The notes under the pieces: model-generated
Databases searched by the model: none
Seen by the model: the letters and a program-made list of their open reading frames with translations, nothing else
What the model was told of the DNA's origin: nothing
Part shown: positions 54,330 to 63,117 of the stretch, one piece after another
Position numbering within the stretch: the first letter of the stretch is position 1
Layout of the letters: each line of letters starts with the position of its first letter
NCBI GenBank assembly: GCA_918797485.1
Contig: CAKKNE010000002.1
Coordinates: 4,182,501 to 4,246,500, forward strand
DNA: 64,000 nucleotides
Reading direction: 5' to 3'
Origin: Pelagomonas calceolata
Taxonomy: Eukaryota; Sar; Pelagophyceae; Pelagomonadales; Pelagomonadaceae
Translations under genes and position numbers: made by a program

Positions 54330-55106
54330 ATGGCAGTACTCGACGAGTTAAGAACAGCTCGACAAGAGGGTTATGATGTCGTACAGGACACCCTAGCTTG
54401 GCTTGACACCGACGAATACAACAACGACGGCTGCGCAGATTTTCTGTCAGATATTTGCCACGATTTCGAAATCACCGAGACGGACGTTGACCTTGCACGG
54501 CTGCTTCTATCACGTGGAGCAGACGCCAATTATTGTGAGGAAGGCGACGGGTGGACCCTTTTACATGCCGCCGTCAGTTTTTCTCGCAATGAATACGGCC
54601 GAAAGCTTACCACAGCGCTCATCGGCGCCGGCGCGGATGTCAACGCGAGGGCACATGTAGATAATACTTCTCTTACTCCTCTCTGTACGTTGTTAGACAG
54701 CAATGCATGTTCCACTAGTAGACTGCCTCACTGTCTGGAAACCGCCACCCTATTACTGCGCGCCGGCGCATCACTAGACGCATGCTGGGATGATGATTCG
54801 GCCGAGGACTTTGTCGAAGCCTTGTTGCCGGTGCCTCGAAGCCGGAACGGCGTGGCCTCCGACCCCAATTTTCTCGCCCTCAAAACGCTTTTCGCCAATG
54901 TGCGCCGCGCCGGAAGTTACAAGCTGTGGACCCGCGAAAACGTCAAAGCACTGCTCCGCCTCCGGTCCCTCGTCGCGCGCGGCCGCGCCCGAGACATAAA
55001 GCGCCTGCGCGCGAAGACGCCCCGAGAATTCGCGCTCCTCTTCGCGCCGGCGTTCCCGAACGAGCTCTTCTGGAAAGTGATGGAATACTGGAATCCGCGT
55101 GTGTAA
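54330..55106 (+). CDS. Ankyrin-repeat protein
   Basis: 258 residues from the ATG at 54330 (the frame upstream has GTG only). Three to four ankyrin units are visible: DVDLARLLLSRGADANYCEE, DGWTLLHAAVSFSRNEYGRK with LTTALIGAGADVNARAHV, and LPHCLETATLLLRAGASLDA. The C-terminal ~80 residues (LWTRENVKALLRLRSLVARG ... FPNELFWKVMEYWNPRV) resemble the tail found on many algal ankyrin proteins. Its codons are less GC-rich than those of its neighbours. Role unknown. Confidence 0.82.
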   Translation: MAVLDELRTARQEGYDVVQDTLAWLDTDEYNNDGCADFLSDICHDFEITETDVDLARLLLSRGADANYCEEGDGWTLLHAAVSFSRNEYGRKLTTALIGAGADVNARAHVDNTSLTPLCTLLDSNACSTSRLPHCLETATLLLRAGASLDACWDDDSAEDFVEALLPVPRSRNGVASDPNFLALKTLFANVRRAGSYKLWTRENVKALLRLRSLVARGRARDIKRLRAKTPREFALLFAPAFPNELFWKVMEYWNPRV

Positions 55107-55135
55107 ATGTGATTACTCGCCCCCCACACCATAAG

Positions 55136-57265
55136 CTAGCAGAACGAGAACGGCCGCGTCAGGTGCAGCAGCTCCTCGACGGCCTGCTGGAACCTGAGCG
55201 GCGCCGCGCCGACGCGGTCGAAAGCCTCCTCGCTCGCGACGGGCCGCGCGGCCCGCGCGAGGAACACGTGCGACTCGGCGCCCGGCGCCAAACTGTCGTC
55301 GAAGGGCCGGTCCGTCTCCGGATTGCCGGACGCGGAGCCGCCCTGGACGAGCTGACACTTGACTCCCGGTGCTGGTAGAGCACCGCAGTCCATGGCGTTC
55401 TGGAAGGATTTCGAGGCGTGGTCTCTTTCAACAAGTAACGTATCATAGTCCATGGTCGTCTCCTGTCCCGATGCCGCGGCGACGTACATGGCCGTCTCGC
55501 GTAATCGGACCGAACACCGGCCACTCGGTAAACCCTTGGCCGACGGGTCGTTCGCCACATCAAAACCGGCAGCCAATGCCGCTAGCTCCTCGCAGAGCTT
55601 CTGCTCCACAGACTCGTCCTTGGCCGCCCAGTTGCCGCCCCTACTCGCTACTGCTTCTTCATCCAGAGCGTCGGGCGCGAGGTGGATGCCGCACTTTGAT
55701 AACTCTGCTATCAACCGTCCCGCTGTTGTACTGTTGGTCATGAGCGGCTTGAGCTCCGGTCGATCCGGCCCGACCAACCGACAGCTCCCGTCGCCCCGCG
55801 CTTCAATCTTCACGGTCATGCGAGGCGTCTCCAAACTAAGAACGGCGCAGGCCTCCTCGACCTCGGACGGGCCATCCTGTACCGCTGGCAAGGCTGGAGA
55901 TAAGGACCATGATTTGTAAAACAGATCTAAAGTACGGGGCTGCGCGATACATAAAACCCCAGTGCGATTCGACACCCAGCTCACCTCCCGCCCTGACAGT
56001 TTGATCTCGCACGTCGTGCCGTCGACCCATTTATCACACGCAGTATCAAACCACATGACGCGCAGGGCGCCTTCTTCCTCCGGTGGTACGACCGTCGGAG
56101 GTAACGATACTCGTAGCCGTATGTATTTATTTGGCTCCGGATCCTTCGCCTCGTACCTAAAAGGCTTGTCTTCTTCGTATTCGGGGAACGGCTTGACGTC
56201 CACACTTGTACTGAGACCGGTTACCGGCGTGACGAACCAGCCTTGCTTGAGCCGGCGCGCGGGCGGCGGCAATCCCAGGACTTCCACTTGGACCGACCCG
56301 CCTAACGGTAACATGTCTCGTCCTGCTAGGAGAGAGCCGTCCTCGCCCTCCGGTAGATCCATGGAAGCTCTTCGTTGGAGCAGGGTCTCTCCCGTATTTC
56401 TACGGGTAGGTCCGACATGTGCCCCACCTAAGACCATGGCTCGCACACACAACCGCTGTGTACCCAACGCCTTCGGCAAATCGACGTGCACATCCACACC
56501 ATCCCCAAATGACAACTGCTTGAAGGGCCCCCTTTGCATCGTCTGCTTCATGTTGGCCCAGATGGCTATTCTGGTAGCCTGGGCGGAACCACTGACATCG
56601 TCCTTAGCAAGGGCCAGCATCTCCCGCTTGTCCGGGTCCTGTTCATTCACCAATTTGTAGTCGTCGGAGTGCTGCAGGACGTCCGCCGTGCACCTGTTTA
56701 ACCTTTGCACGACGGCGTCGCGCAAGTTGTGCAACTGCACGTCACAGGCAGCCGCACTCGCTAGATCCCCCCTCGCGAGAGCATCAGCTCTAGCACCTTC
56801 TACACCCCTAGCGACGCCCTCTATCTCCTGAATCCGAGACAAAGAATGCTCGATCGTAAATCTACCAGCAAACTCATGTCTGATTTTCTCCTCGTTCATG
56901 TCCTGCTCCAGCCGCGCCTGGTACCCATTCACGGCCAACGCGTCGTCTCCGGTCGGCACCTGCACGCAATTTCGGAAGTGGGTCCAGTTCCGGTCCGTTT
57001 CCGCCTCTTCCCGCAAGGCATTGATCTTCGACCTCCGCCGAGGTAGGTTGCCCTCCTCGTCCCTCAGTTCGTCCTGCAGTCTTTGTAACTCCTCCTCCCG
57101 GTACGCTTTCTGCTCTGCTTTCAGTTTTTCGGCCGCGATTCTCTCGCGCTCCACACGTTCGGCCTCGGCCTTCTCCTCGGCGACGCGCCGCTCCTCGGCC
57201 AGGCGCTCCTCCTCGATGCGCTCGGCTTCTAATTCCGCCTTGGACTTCTTGCCCTTCTTGCCCAT
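55136..57265 (-). CDS. DNAI7: DNAI7/CASC1 axonemal dynein factor
   Basis: 709 residues. The head MGKKGKKSKAELEAERIEEE and a long Glu/Arg helix run into ELQRLQDELRDEEGNLPRRR, then TDRNWTHFRNCVQVP, the CASC1 N-terminal signature. The beta-rich middle contains LRVMWFDTACDKWVDGTTCE and EVSWVSNRTGVLCIAQPRTL, and the C-terminal domain CGIHLAPDALDEEAVASRGG. DNAI7 (Chlamydomonas FAP94) belongs to inner-arm dynein or its assembly. Its presence means this lineage builds a motile flagellum, or did until recently. Full length. Confidence 0.9.
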   Translation of the reverse strand: MGKKGKKSKAELEAERIEEERLAEERRVAEEKAEAERVERERIAAEKLKAEQKAYREEELQRLQDELRDEEGNLPRRRSKINALREEAETDRNWTHFRNCVQVPTGDDALAVNGYQARLEQDMNEEKIRHEFAGRFTIEHSLSRIQEIEGVARGVEGARADALARGDLASAAACDVQLHNLRDAVVQRLNRCTADVLQHSDDYKLVNEQDPDKREMLALAKDDVSGSAQATRIAIWANMKQTMQRGPFKQLSFGDGVDVHVDLPKALGTQRLCVRAMVLGGAHVGPTRRNTGETLLQRRASMDLPEGEDGSLLAGRDMLPLGGSVQVEVLGLPPPARRLKQGWFVTPVTGLSTSVDVKPFPEYEEDKPFRYEAKDPEPNKYIRLRVSLPPTVVPPEEEGALRVMWFDTACDKWVDGTTCEIKLSGREVSWVSNRTGVLCIAQPRTLDLFYKSWSLSPALPAVQDGPSEVEEACAVLSLETPRMTVKIEARGDGSCRLVGPDRPELKPLMTNSTTAGRLIAELSKCGIHLAPDALDEEAVASRGGNWAAKDESVEQKLCEELAALAAGFDVANDPSAKGLPSGRCSVRLRETAMYVAAASGQETTMDYDTLLVERDHASKSFQNAMDCGALPAPGVKCQLVQGGSASGNPETDRPFDDSLAPGAESHVFLARAARPVASEEAFDRVGAAPLRFQQAVEELLHLTRPFSFC

Positions 57266-57632
57266 ACTTGTTGGGGCTGCCCTTTTACCAGGTGGTGGCT
57301 TTCCCAGGCGGTGCGGCGCTCGTGGGCGCTTGGCTGCCTTCTTTCCGACGCGAGCGCTCGAAAGGTAACCTCTCTTTCTTGTCGCGGGGCTCCCTCGAGG
57401 CTCGGCCGGGGCAGGTTGGCATCCAGCGCTGGGCCGGGAGTTTCGTCCGTGCGGGTCCTACGATAGTAGTTAAGCGGTCACCTGAACCCTGGTGGCTCGT
57501 AGCATCGATAGCGTACGTGTCGTGGACGCGTGCTTGCTTGCTAGTGTCTTACAAGCCGCTAGCCCCACTCCATAATCTCGACGATGCAGCGCTCGATGCG
57601 CCTGCGTGCCTCGCACAGCCAACACGCCATCG
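57266..57632. promoter_or_regulatory. 367-bp divergent intergenic region
   Basis: Between DNAI7 and the I9-like ORF; contains the consensus CTAG element at 57540-57563, 70 bp before the + ATG. Confidence 0.6.
57540..57563. repeat. CTAG palindromic element, copy 16 (consensus)
   Basis: Identical over 24 bp to 34891-34914 and, like it, preceded by a GCTT. Confidence 0.9.
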
Positions 57633-57953
57633 ATGCGAGCCCTAATTTTAATCCTGGGAGCGGTGCTGGGCATGTCCGAGAAGCGCGTCCAATTCAAGCT
57701 CGCAGCCACCGTAGCGTACGAGACGGTCCCGTCGCGCGCACAAACTCTAGGTGAAGCCGCAGGATTAAGGGAAGTGAAGCGCGTCTTCCGCCACGCGCCG
57801 AAGCACGAGGCCAAGCACCGGGCGCAGGGCCTGCACCTCTGGTACACGGGCGCCGCCGCGTCGGCCGCGGACGCGGATCGCGCCGTCGCGCAGCTGCAAG
57901 CGGACCCCGACGTCGCGAGCGCTGAATTAGATCAAGAAGTGCAGATGCTCTGA
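57633..57953 (+). CDS. Secreted subtilase-propeptide (I9)-like small protein
   Basis: 106 residues from the ATG at 57633. MRALILILGAVLGMSEKRVQ is a weak signal peptide. The rest (REVKRVFRHAPKHEAKHRAQ, GLHLWYTGAAASAADADRAV, AQLQADPDVASAELDQEVQ) follows the beta-alpha-beta pattern of the subtilisin propeptide/inhibitor I9, including the GLHLWY strand and a final acidic P-x-V-x2-A/V-E. No protease domain follows. Free-standing I9 proteins can inhibit or chaperone subtilases. The stop TGA overlaps the next ATG by one base. Confidence 0.7.
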   Translation: MRALILILGAVLGMSEKRVQFKLAATVAYETVPSRAQTLGEAAGLREVKRVFRHAPKHEAKHRAQGLHLWYTGAAASAADADRAVAQLQADPDVASAELDQEVQML

Positions 57954-58762
57954 TGGCTTTTCTCACGCAACCGCTGCCGGCCGAGTTGCTCCACCTCCTC
58001 GTCGAGGGCGAGTGGGCGTTAGCGGCGCCGCCGCGCGCCGATGCCGGAGGTAATTCTGTTCCGGTGCGCCACCGCTTCGAGGCCGAGGGCGTGGACGTCT
58101 GGCTCACGCGCGATACGGGCGTGGCAGCAGAGCCGCTGGAGGCCGTGGCTCTGAATCTGGAGCGCCGCGAGGCGTCGGTCGAGCGGTCGAACGTCGGCGG
58201 CTACCACTCGCACACCGATTTGTTCGACGCCTTCCCCCGCGCGACGCATGCCGCGCGACAAGCGACGGAAATCGCGGCGAGAGCCATGGGCGCCGACGTG
58301 AGCGCTCGAGCGCCGGCGACGCGCGTCGCGGTCGAGGGCGCGCGCTTAGTGGTGGACGGCGACTACCAACTAGCGGTGCGCGCGGACGCAGCAAACTTGG
58401 AGCTCGCCGGCGCGGCGCGCGCGCACGACGCCGACGCGAGCGGCAGCGTCGAGGCGTGGGTCAACGTGTCGCGCGCCGGCCACTTCAACGCGCTCCATGA
58501 CCACGCCGGGGCGTCGGTGAGCGGCGTGATATGGGTCCGCGCGCCGCCGGCGCCGCGGGGCGTCGAGTTCAGCGGCTGCTTGTTCCTCGCGCTACGATTT
58601 CCCAGCGACGACGCCCCGGGCGCCTACGCGCTCGTCGCGCCCGCCGATCGGGCGCTCGTCGCGTTCCCCGGGCGCCTCGCGCACGCCGTGCTGCCGCTCG
58701 CGCCCGAGGCCCTGCGCGACCCGGACGACGTGCGGATCTCGCTCGCGTTTAACTATCCGTGA
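57953..58762 (+). CDS. 2OG-Fe(II) oxygenase (TIGR02466-like)
   Basis: 269 residues. The C-terminal half is the family core: VEAWVNVSRAGHFNALHDHA, SVSGVIWVRAPPAPRGVEFS, ALVAFPGRLAHAVLPL and the 2OG-binding RISLAFNYP. The His pair in the first block and the later H in RLAHAV are candidate iron ligands. The N-terminal half shows SNVGGYHSHTDLF. A small-molecule or protein hydroxylase is inferred. Its ATG sits inside the preceding ORF's stop (TGATG), so one mRNA may carry both. Confidence 0.82.
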   Translation: MAFLTQPLPAELLHLLVEGEWALAAPPRADAGGNSVPVRHRFEAEGVDVWLTRDTGVAAEPLEAVALNLERREASVERSNVGGYHSHTDLFDAFPRATHAARQATEIAARAMGADVSARAPATRVAVEGARLVVDGDYQLAVRADAANLELAGAARAHDADASGSVEAWVNVSRAGHFNALHDHAGASVSGVIWVRAPPAPRGVEFSGCLFLALRFPSDDAPGAYALVAPADRALVAFPGRLAHAVLPLAPEALRDPDDVRISLAFNYP

Positions 58763-58989
58763 TATTGTGATTCAGGGCTTGGCAGCAGATAAGGAATTTG
58801 TGGCAGGATCCGCAGGGGACGAATTGCGAAAGAAGGCAGCAAAGTGCACAGGCAAAATCCTCCGGAAAGTTCCGATTAATCCATCGATAGTCGATTAATC
58901 CATCTGCGCCAGTGGTAACATACTAGACTTCACCCAGCGTTGTGCGAGAGCCGCGGGCCCACACGGCGCCGTAGCAAGCCGGGGCAGCC

Positions 58990-60051
58990 ATGTCCGAGTT
59001 CCCGGGCCTGGAAAAATGGTACCTCCAGAAGAAGCCGACCCTATCCATCCAGGATGTGGCCCTCTGGCAGATGCTGCCGCCCCACCCCCAACGCACGAAG
59101 ACGCCGGCGGTCTTACGGGTCGCGCTGTGGAACGGCCACGTGCGGGACGTGCCCGTGCCAGATCGGTCCATGACCGCGGGGGATGTTATACGGATCATCT
59201 GCGCCACTGAAATCCACAACCCGCCGTACGACGAGACGCGGTTGTGCGTGGACGGGAATCCCGTGGCGCCCTTCCGGAGCATCATTCATTGCTTCGACGG
59301 GACGTACAAGACAGAACAGCCGAAACACCTAATCAACGAGGACGGCTCCTTACAATGTTCGATCATCATCGACCCGTGCCCCGCCGTCGCGTCAGGTATT
59401 CAACACCTCGAGCCCTGGAAACGAATGAGAGACGCGGACGACGCGTCGGACGTGGCGCATCGAACGCAAATATACCACGCTTTACGTGAAGGACGTCCAC
59501 TCCCGCAGCGGCCCGAGGTCCTCGAACCACACCTGATGAAGCCCCCGAACCACTTCGAGCGAGATTCTTCAGACCCCGAGCCCCACTCGTCCAAGCTACG
59601 CTTCGACATGTTCATGAAGCGGCGCCACGAGCCGAACCAGAAACTGTTGGAACGGGGCCGAGGTTTGATAGCAGGTCGCAATGAAAATAAAGTACGGCCC
59701 CTTAGATCTGGAAGGTGGAAGGAGAGCTTTCCCAAGAAGGTGCCTTGCTCGTACCGATGGAACGAGAAGAACTTCATGGACGAGGACACGGGGAAGCTTT
59801 CCGCGGACCCGTCGACGATCGACGAATTATATAAACCCTTCCTCATGTCGGCGAAGGAAAGGCGGCAGCGGTCGCGCGGCGGGAAGCGCGTGTCGATGGC
59901 TGACACAGACCGTCCGCAGACGCGCGGCGGTACAGCCGTTTCTGAAAAACGCGACGCGGCGGCGGACCCGCTCTCGCCCGGCGACCAGGAAAGTATCGAC
60001 ACGTTGCACGGGCGGCATCGCCGGGCGACGGTGCCGCGGGCGATGCCCTGA
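58990..60051 (+). CDS. Unassigned basic protein with beta-grasp-like N-terminus
   Basis: 353 residues. Residues ~40-105 (VLRVALWNGHVRDVPVPDRS, MTAGDVIRIICATEI, TRLCVDGNPVAPFRSI) alternate strands and a helix in a ubiquitin-like order. The C-terminal ~170 residues are basic and Pro-rich (RFDMFMKRRHEPNQKLLERG, KVPCSYRWNEKNFMDEDTG) and probably disordered. No signal peptide or membrane helix. I do not recognise it. The 227-bp gap before it holds no CTAG element. Confidence 0.7.
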   Translation: MSEFPGLEKWYLQKKPTLSIQDVALWQMLPPHPQRTKTPAVLRVALWNGHVRDVPVPDRSMTAGDVIRIICATEIHNPPYDETRLCVDGNPVAPFRSIIHCFDGTYKTEQPKHLINEDGSLQCSIIIDPCPAVASGIQHLEPWKRMRDADDASDVAHRTQIYHALREGRPLPQRPEVLEPHLMKPPNHFERDSSDPEPHSSKLRFDMFMKRRHEPNQKLLERGRGLIAGRNENKVRPLRSGRWKESFPKKVPCSYRWNEKNFMDEDTGKLSADPSTIDELYKPFLMSAKERRQRSRGGKRVSMADTDRPQTRGGTAVSEKRDAAADPLSPGDQESIDTLHGRHRRATVPRAMP

Positions 60052-60090
60052 TGGCGTAAGAGGTGTGTTGTGTACTACTATGTGTCATTA

Positions 60091-62706
60091 CTAAAGCGCG
60101 TCCAGCTCCGCGCGCAGCCCGTCCGCCGCCGTGTTGAGCTCGTCGGCCCGCTCGTAGTCCTCCGCCTCGACAGCCGTCTCTATTTCTTTCTCCAGCTCCG
60201 CGAGGCGCGCGGCCAGCGCCGCTTTCGCCTCGGCGGCCTCCGGCGAGTCCTCCTCCTCGACGGCGGGCGCCTCCTCCGCCGGCTCCGGCGACGCCGGCGC
60301 CTCCTCCTCAACAACACCGTTCTGCGACGCCTCCGAGTCCGACGACTCCGCCACGTCGTCGAGGCCGCTCTTCCTTTTTAAGTCAGAACACCGCGCGTCG
60401 AGCGTCGCGAGCTCGCAGCGCACCAGGGCGTCCGCGGCCGCGTCCAGCCGCAGACCGGTCTGCCCCGACAAAGCGCGCCGGCACCGCTTCAGGGCGCGGG
60501 CTCTCCTACGAAGCGACCGCAACACAACCACATCAGCCTCGCGCGCGACGGCGTCCAAGGCACTTCGAGCCTCGTCGCGTTTTGATCGCGCTTCATCCAC
60601 CGCTTTCGAGGCCGCGGACCGCGGTTCCGACAATGCCGCGAGCTTCTCCTCCTTCGCCGCGCGCGTCGTCTTTAATTCAGTGGCCTCCTTGGCGAGCGCG
60701 CCGGCCTCCTTGTAGTTCCTGGCTGCGGCGGCTGCTTTTTTCTGGCGTTCTAATTCCGGCAGCCGGTCATCTAAAGCCTTCAGGGCGTTTCTGAGTATAA
60801 GAGCGTCGTCGTCCAACGCGTCTCGCTTACTGCACGCCTCCCTCAACGATGCCTCGGCTTCTTCACAATTTTTACGAGGCTGCCTTAAGCTTTCATCATC
60901 ATCGTCGACCTCGTCCGCCTGCCACACCGGTTTTGAATTCGCTAATCTGTCGGCCGCGTCCAGCTCCGATGCGGCAGTCTCCGCGACCCTTCTTCGAGAC
61001 GATAGGTCCGCAGCAACGAGAGCGCCAGAACAAGCCTGCTGCGCTCTCTCCGCATCCAAAGCATGCTGTTCCCTTTCGCAATCCTTGGCGGACGCCTTGA
61101 CCATCTGGTCGCGCTGCGCTAACCTCTGGAGTTGCCGCTCGAACTTCGAGCGCGCGAGCTTGATCTTCCCGTCGCAGTCGTCGAGCTCGGCCTCGACCGC
61201 ATCTCGCTCCGCCTCTAAGACCGCGACGCGCCTCCTTAGATCTTCAAGCTCGAGCTCCTTCAAAGCGCGTTGGTCCGCCAACGCGTCTCTCCTTTCTAAG
61301 TCGCCGGACGTCTGTTGTTCTATTAACTGCTCCATGCGCTCGAATTCGTCGGCCACGAGCGCCGCATCCCTATCTACATGAGCTCTTTCCATGGCCAGTC
61401 TCTCACCCTCGGCCGCTAATCTCTTTTCCTCTGTGGAACTCTTCCTTTCGGCATTGGCCTCTTCACAAGTTAACACCGACCGCTGGTCTTCATGAAACCG
61501 TCGCAGCCAGCTCGCCAGATCTTTGAGAGCAAGTTCATGATCTTTCCTACGTTGTTCTATCGACGAGTCCTCGCTATGGACGTCTCGGTCGAGCTCGTCG
61601 AGTCGCTCGACTCGTAGCTCCACTTCTCTACGAGCCGCGTCGACCCGAACTTGCAAAGCGTCCGCCCCCTCATAATCTTCCGCTTCCGCCAACTCCGCCT
61701 GCTCCTTGAGCACTTTGGCCAAAGCTGCATCGAGTGACGAGCGCTCCTCGGCCAGAGCCTGCCTTTCGCGCTGCGCTTCCACGCCGCGTCGCTCATGCGA
61801 CGATAACCGCATACACAAGTCCTCGGTCGCGACGACAAACGCGTCGAGCGTGTCCTTGAGCTCGTCGCCCGGGCGTTTGGTGGGAGGCTCGACGACTTCC
61901 TCGCGCGGCGCATAATCAAGCTCGTCCACAGATTCGTCGGAATCGTTTCGCGCCATGGCCGCCCGGACTTTGGCTTCTAAATCAGAGGTGTCGTCCTCCT
62001 CGTCTTCGGAGGACGAGGGCGCGACGTCCGGCGTCGGCGCGCGCGCGGGCGGGCTCTTCTGCCGCGGCGACGGGCGCTTGAAGACGCCCGTCAATCTTTT
62101 ACCGGCCTCCTCCATCTTCGAGATGACCGTGGGCTTCTTGCGCTCCGCTTTCGGAGATGCTGTGTGCGGGCGCGGCGGCGGCGCGGCCCGAACGGGCGCC
62201 GGCGCGGGCGCCTCGGCGGCCTGGTGGAGCCAGGCGGCCTGCTCCGCGCTCAGGCCTTCATCAGGATCCTCCTCCTCCTCCTTTGGTGGCGAGGGCTCGG
62301 GCTCCGGAGCTGCGGGCTCCGGCTCCGGTTCTGGCGGAGGCGGCGTCGGCGGCGCCGAACCATCCTCCGAGGTGCGCTCGTACCCGACGCGCTTCGCACG
62401 CTTCTTCTTGACAATGGGCCTCCTCACAACAGGCTTGGGCGGTTCCGGGACTGGTGGTGTCGGAGCGCGGATCACCTCGGGCTCGGCCCGCAGGTCCAAC
62501 AGGCTCGGCTCCGGTGCCGGTTCTGGCTCCGGCTCTGGCTCGGGCTCCGCTGGCGGCGGCGAGTTGAGGAAAGAGAACGCCGAGCCGGTCGACTCGCGGC
62601 CGGTCGCCGGCGGCTCGGGCTCGGCGGGCGTCGCGGGCGCCTCCGGCGCGGGTGATGGGGGTTTTGACGCTTCTTGCTTCACGGAGAGGCCGCCGAAGAG
62701 ATCCAT
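60091..62706 (-). CDS. Long coiled-coil protein with UVR-like motifs
   Basis: 871 residues from the ATG at 62706; the frame upstream is open only via TTG. The first ~280 residues are Pro/Glu-rich with a basic patch (VVRRPIVKKKRAKRVGYERT). From ~290 to ~640 runs an almost continuous coiled coil (EELQ-type heptads such as ERDAVEAELDDCDGKIKLAR). UVR-like pairs appear at EAEDYEGADALQVRVDA, ARNYKEAGALAKEATEL and the very end EAEDYERADELNTAADGL. UVR motifs bind partners in UvrB/C and in several plastid and cytoskeletal proteins. Role unknown. Convergent with the previous gene at 39 bp. Confidence 0.8.
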   Translation of the reverse strand: MDLFGGLSVKQEASKPPSPAPEAPATPAEPEPPATGRESTGSAFSFLNSPPPAEPEPEPEPEPAPEPSLLDLRAEPEVIRAPTPPVPEPPKPVVRRPIVKKKRAKRVGYERTSEDGSAPPTPPPPEPEPEPAAPEPEPSPPKEEEEDPDEGLSAEQAAWLHQAAEAPAPAPVRAAPPPRPHTASPKAERKKPTVISKMEEAGKRLTGVFKRPSPRQKSPPARAPTPDVAPSSSEDEEDDTSDLEAKVRAAMARNDSDESVDELDYAPREEVVEPPTKRPGDELKDTLDAFVVATEDLCMRLSSHERRGVEAQRERQALAEERSSLDAALAKVLKEQAELAEAEDYEGADALQVRVDAARREVELRVERLDELDRDVHSEDSSIEQRRKDHELALKDLASWLRRFHEDQRSVLTCEEANAERKSSTEEKRLAAEGERLAMERAHVDRDAALVADEFERMEQLIEQQTSGDLERRDALADQRALKELELEDLRRRVAVLEAERDAVEAELDDCDGKIKLARSKFERQLQRLAQRDQMVKASAKDCEREQHALDAERAQQACSGALVAADLSSRRRVAETAASELDAADRLANSKPVWQADEVDDDDESLRQPRKNCEEAEASLREACSKRDALDDDALILRNALKALDDRLPELERQKKAAAAARNYKEAGALAKEATELKTTRAAKEEKLAALSEPRSAASKAVDEARSKRDEARSALDAVAREADVVVLRSLRRRARALKRCRRALSGQTGLRLDAAADALVRCELATLDARCSDLKRKSGLDDVAESSDSEASQNGVVEEEAPASPEPAEEAPAVEEEDSPEAAEAKAALAARLAELEKEIETAVEAEDYERADELNTAADGLRAELDAL

Positions 62707-63117
62707 CAGCCCTTGCGAACCCCCGGGATGCTGCGCGCGCGTGCGACCCGGGCCACGGGATGGCGGAGCGCTGCTGAGGCGCAGGTGTTGCGGCGCTCGG
62801 CACAAGCCGCGGCGAGCGAGAGCTGCGCGCTTTGACTAGCTTTTGCAATAATCTTCCACCCGCAAAGTGGCGTAACAGCTGGGGAGCGCAAAGAGAGTTT
62901 TTTTTGTGGCTAGTGTTACATGCCGCTAGCACAGCCGTCTCGACCAAAAAAAAGCCTCGTGTGCGACGCATTGCACATTCCATAGAAGTGCTCAGCAGCG
63001 TCGCTGCTCCCGACATCGCTGGCCGCGCCTCAATAGGAGCCCTCCCGCATAGCGCTGAGGGCCCAGAGAGGAATCCTGGTTTTCAGTCTTTGTGCGCGCA
63101 CAAGTGACTGACTTGAG
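62707..63117. promoter_or_regulatory. 411-bp divergent intergenic region
   Basis: Between the UVR coiled-coil gene and the RCC1 gene; contains the CTAG element at 62909-62930 next to a T-run. Nothing else recognised. Confidence 0.6.
62909..62930. repeat. CTAG palindromic element, copy 17
   Basis: GCTAGTGTTACA then TGCCGCTAGC (two bases shorter than consensus); 188 bp before the RCC1 ATG. Confidence 0.82.
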
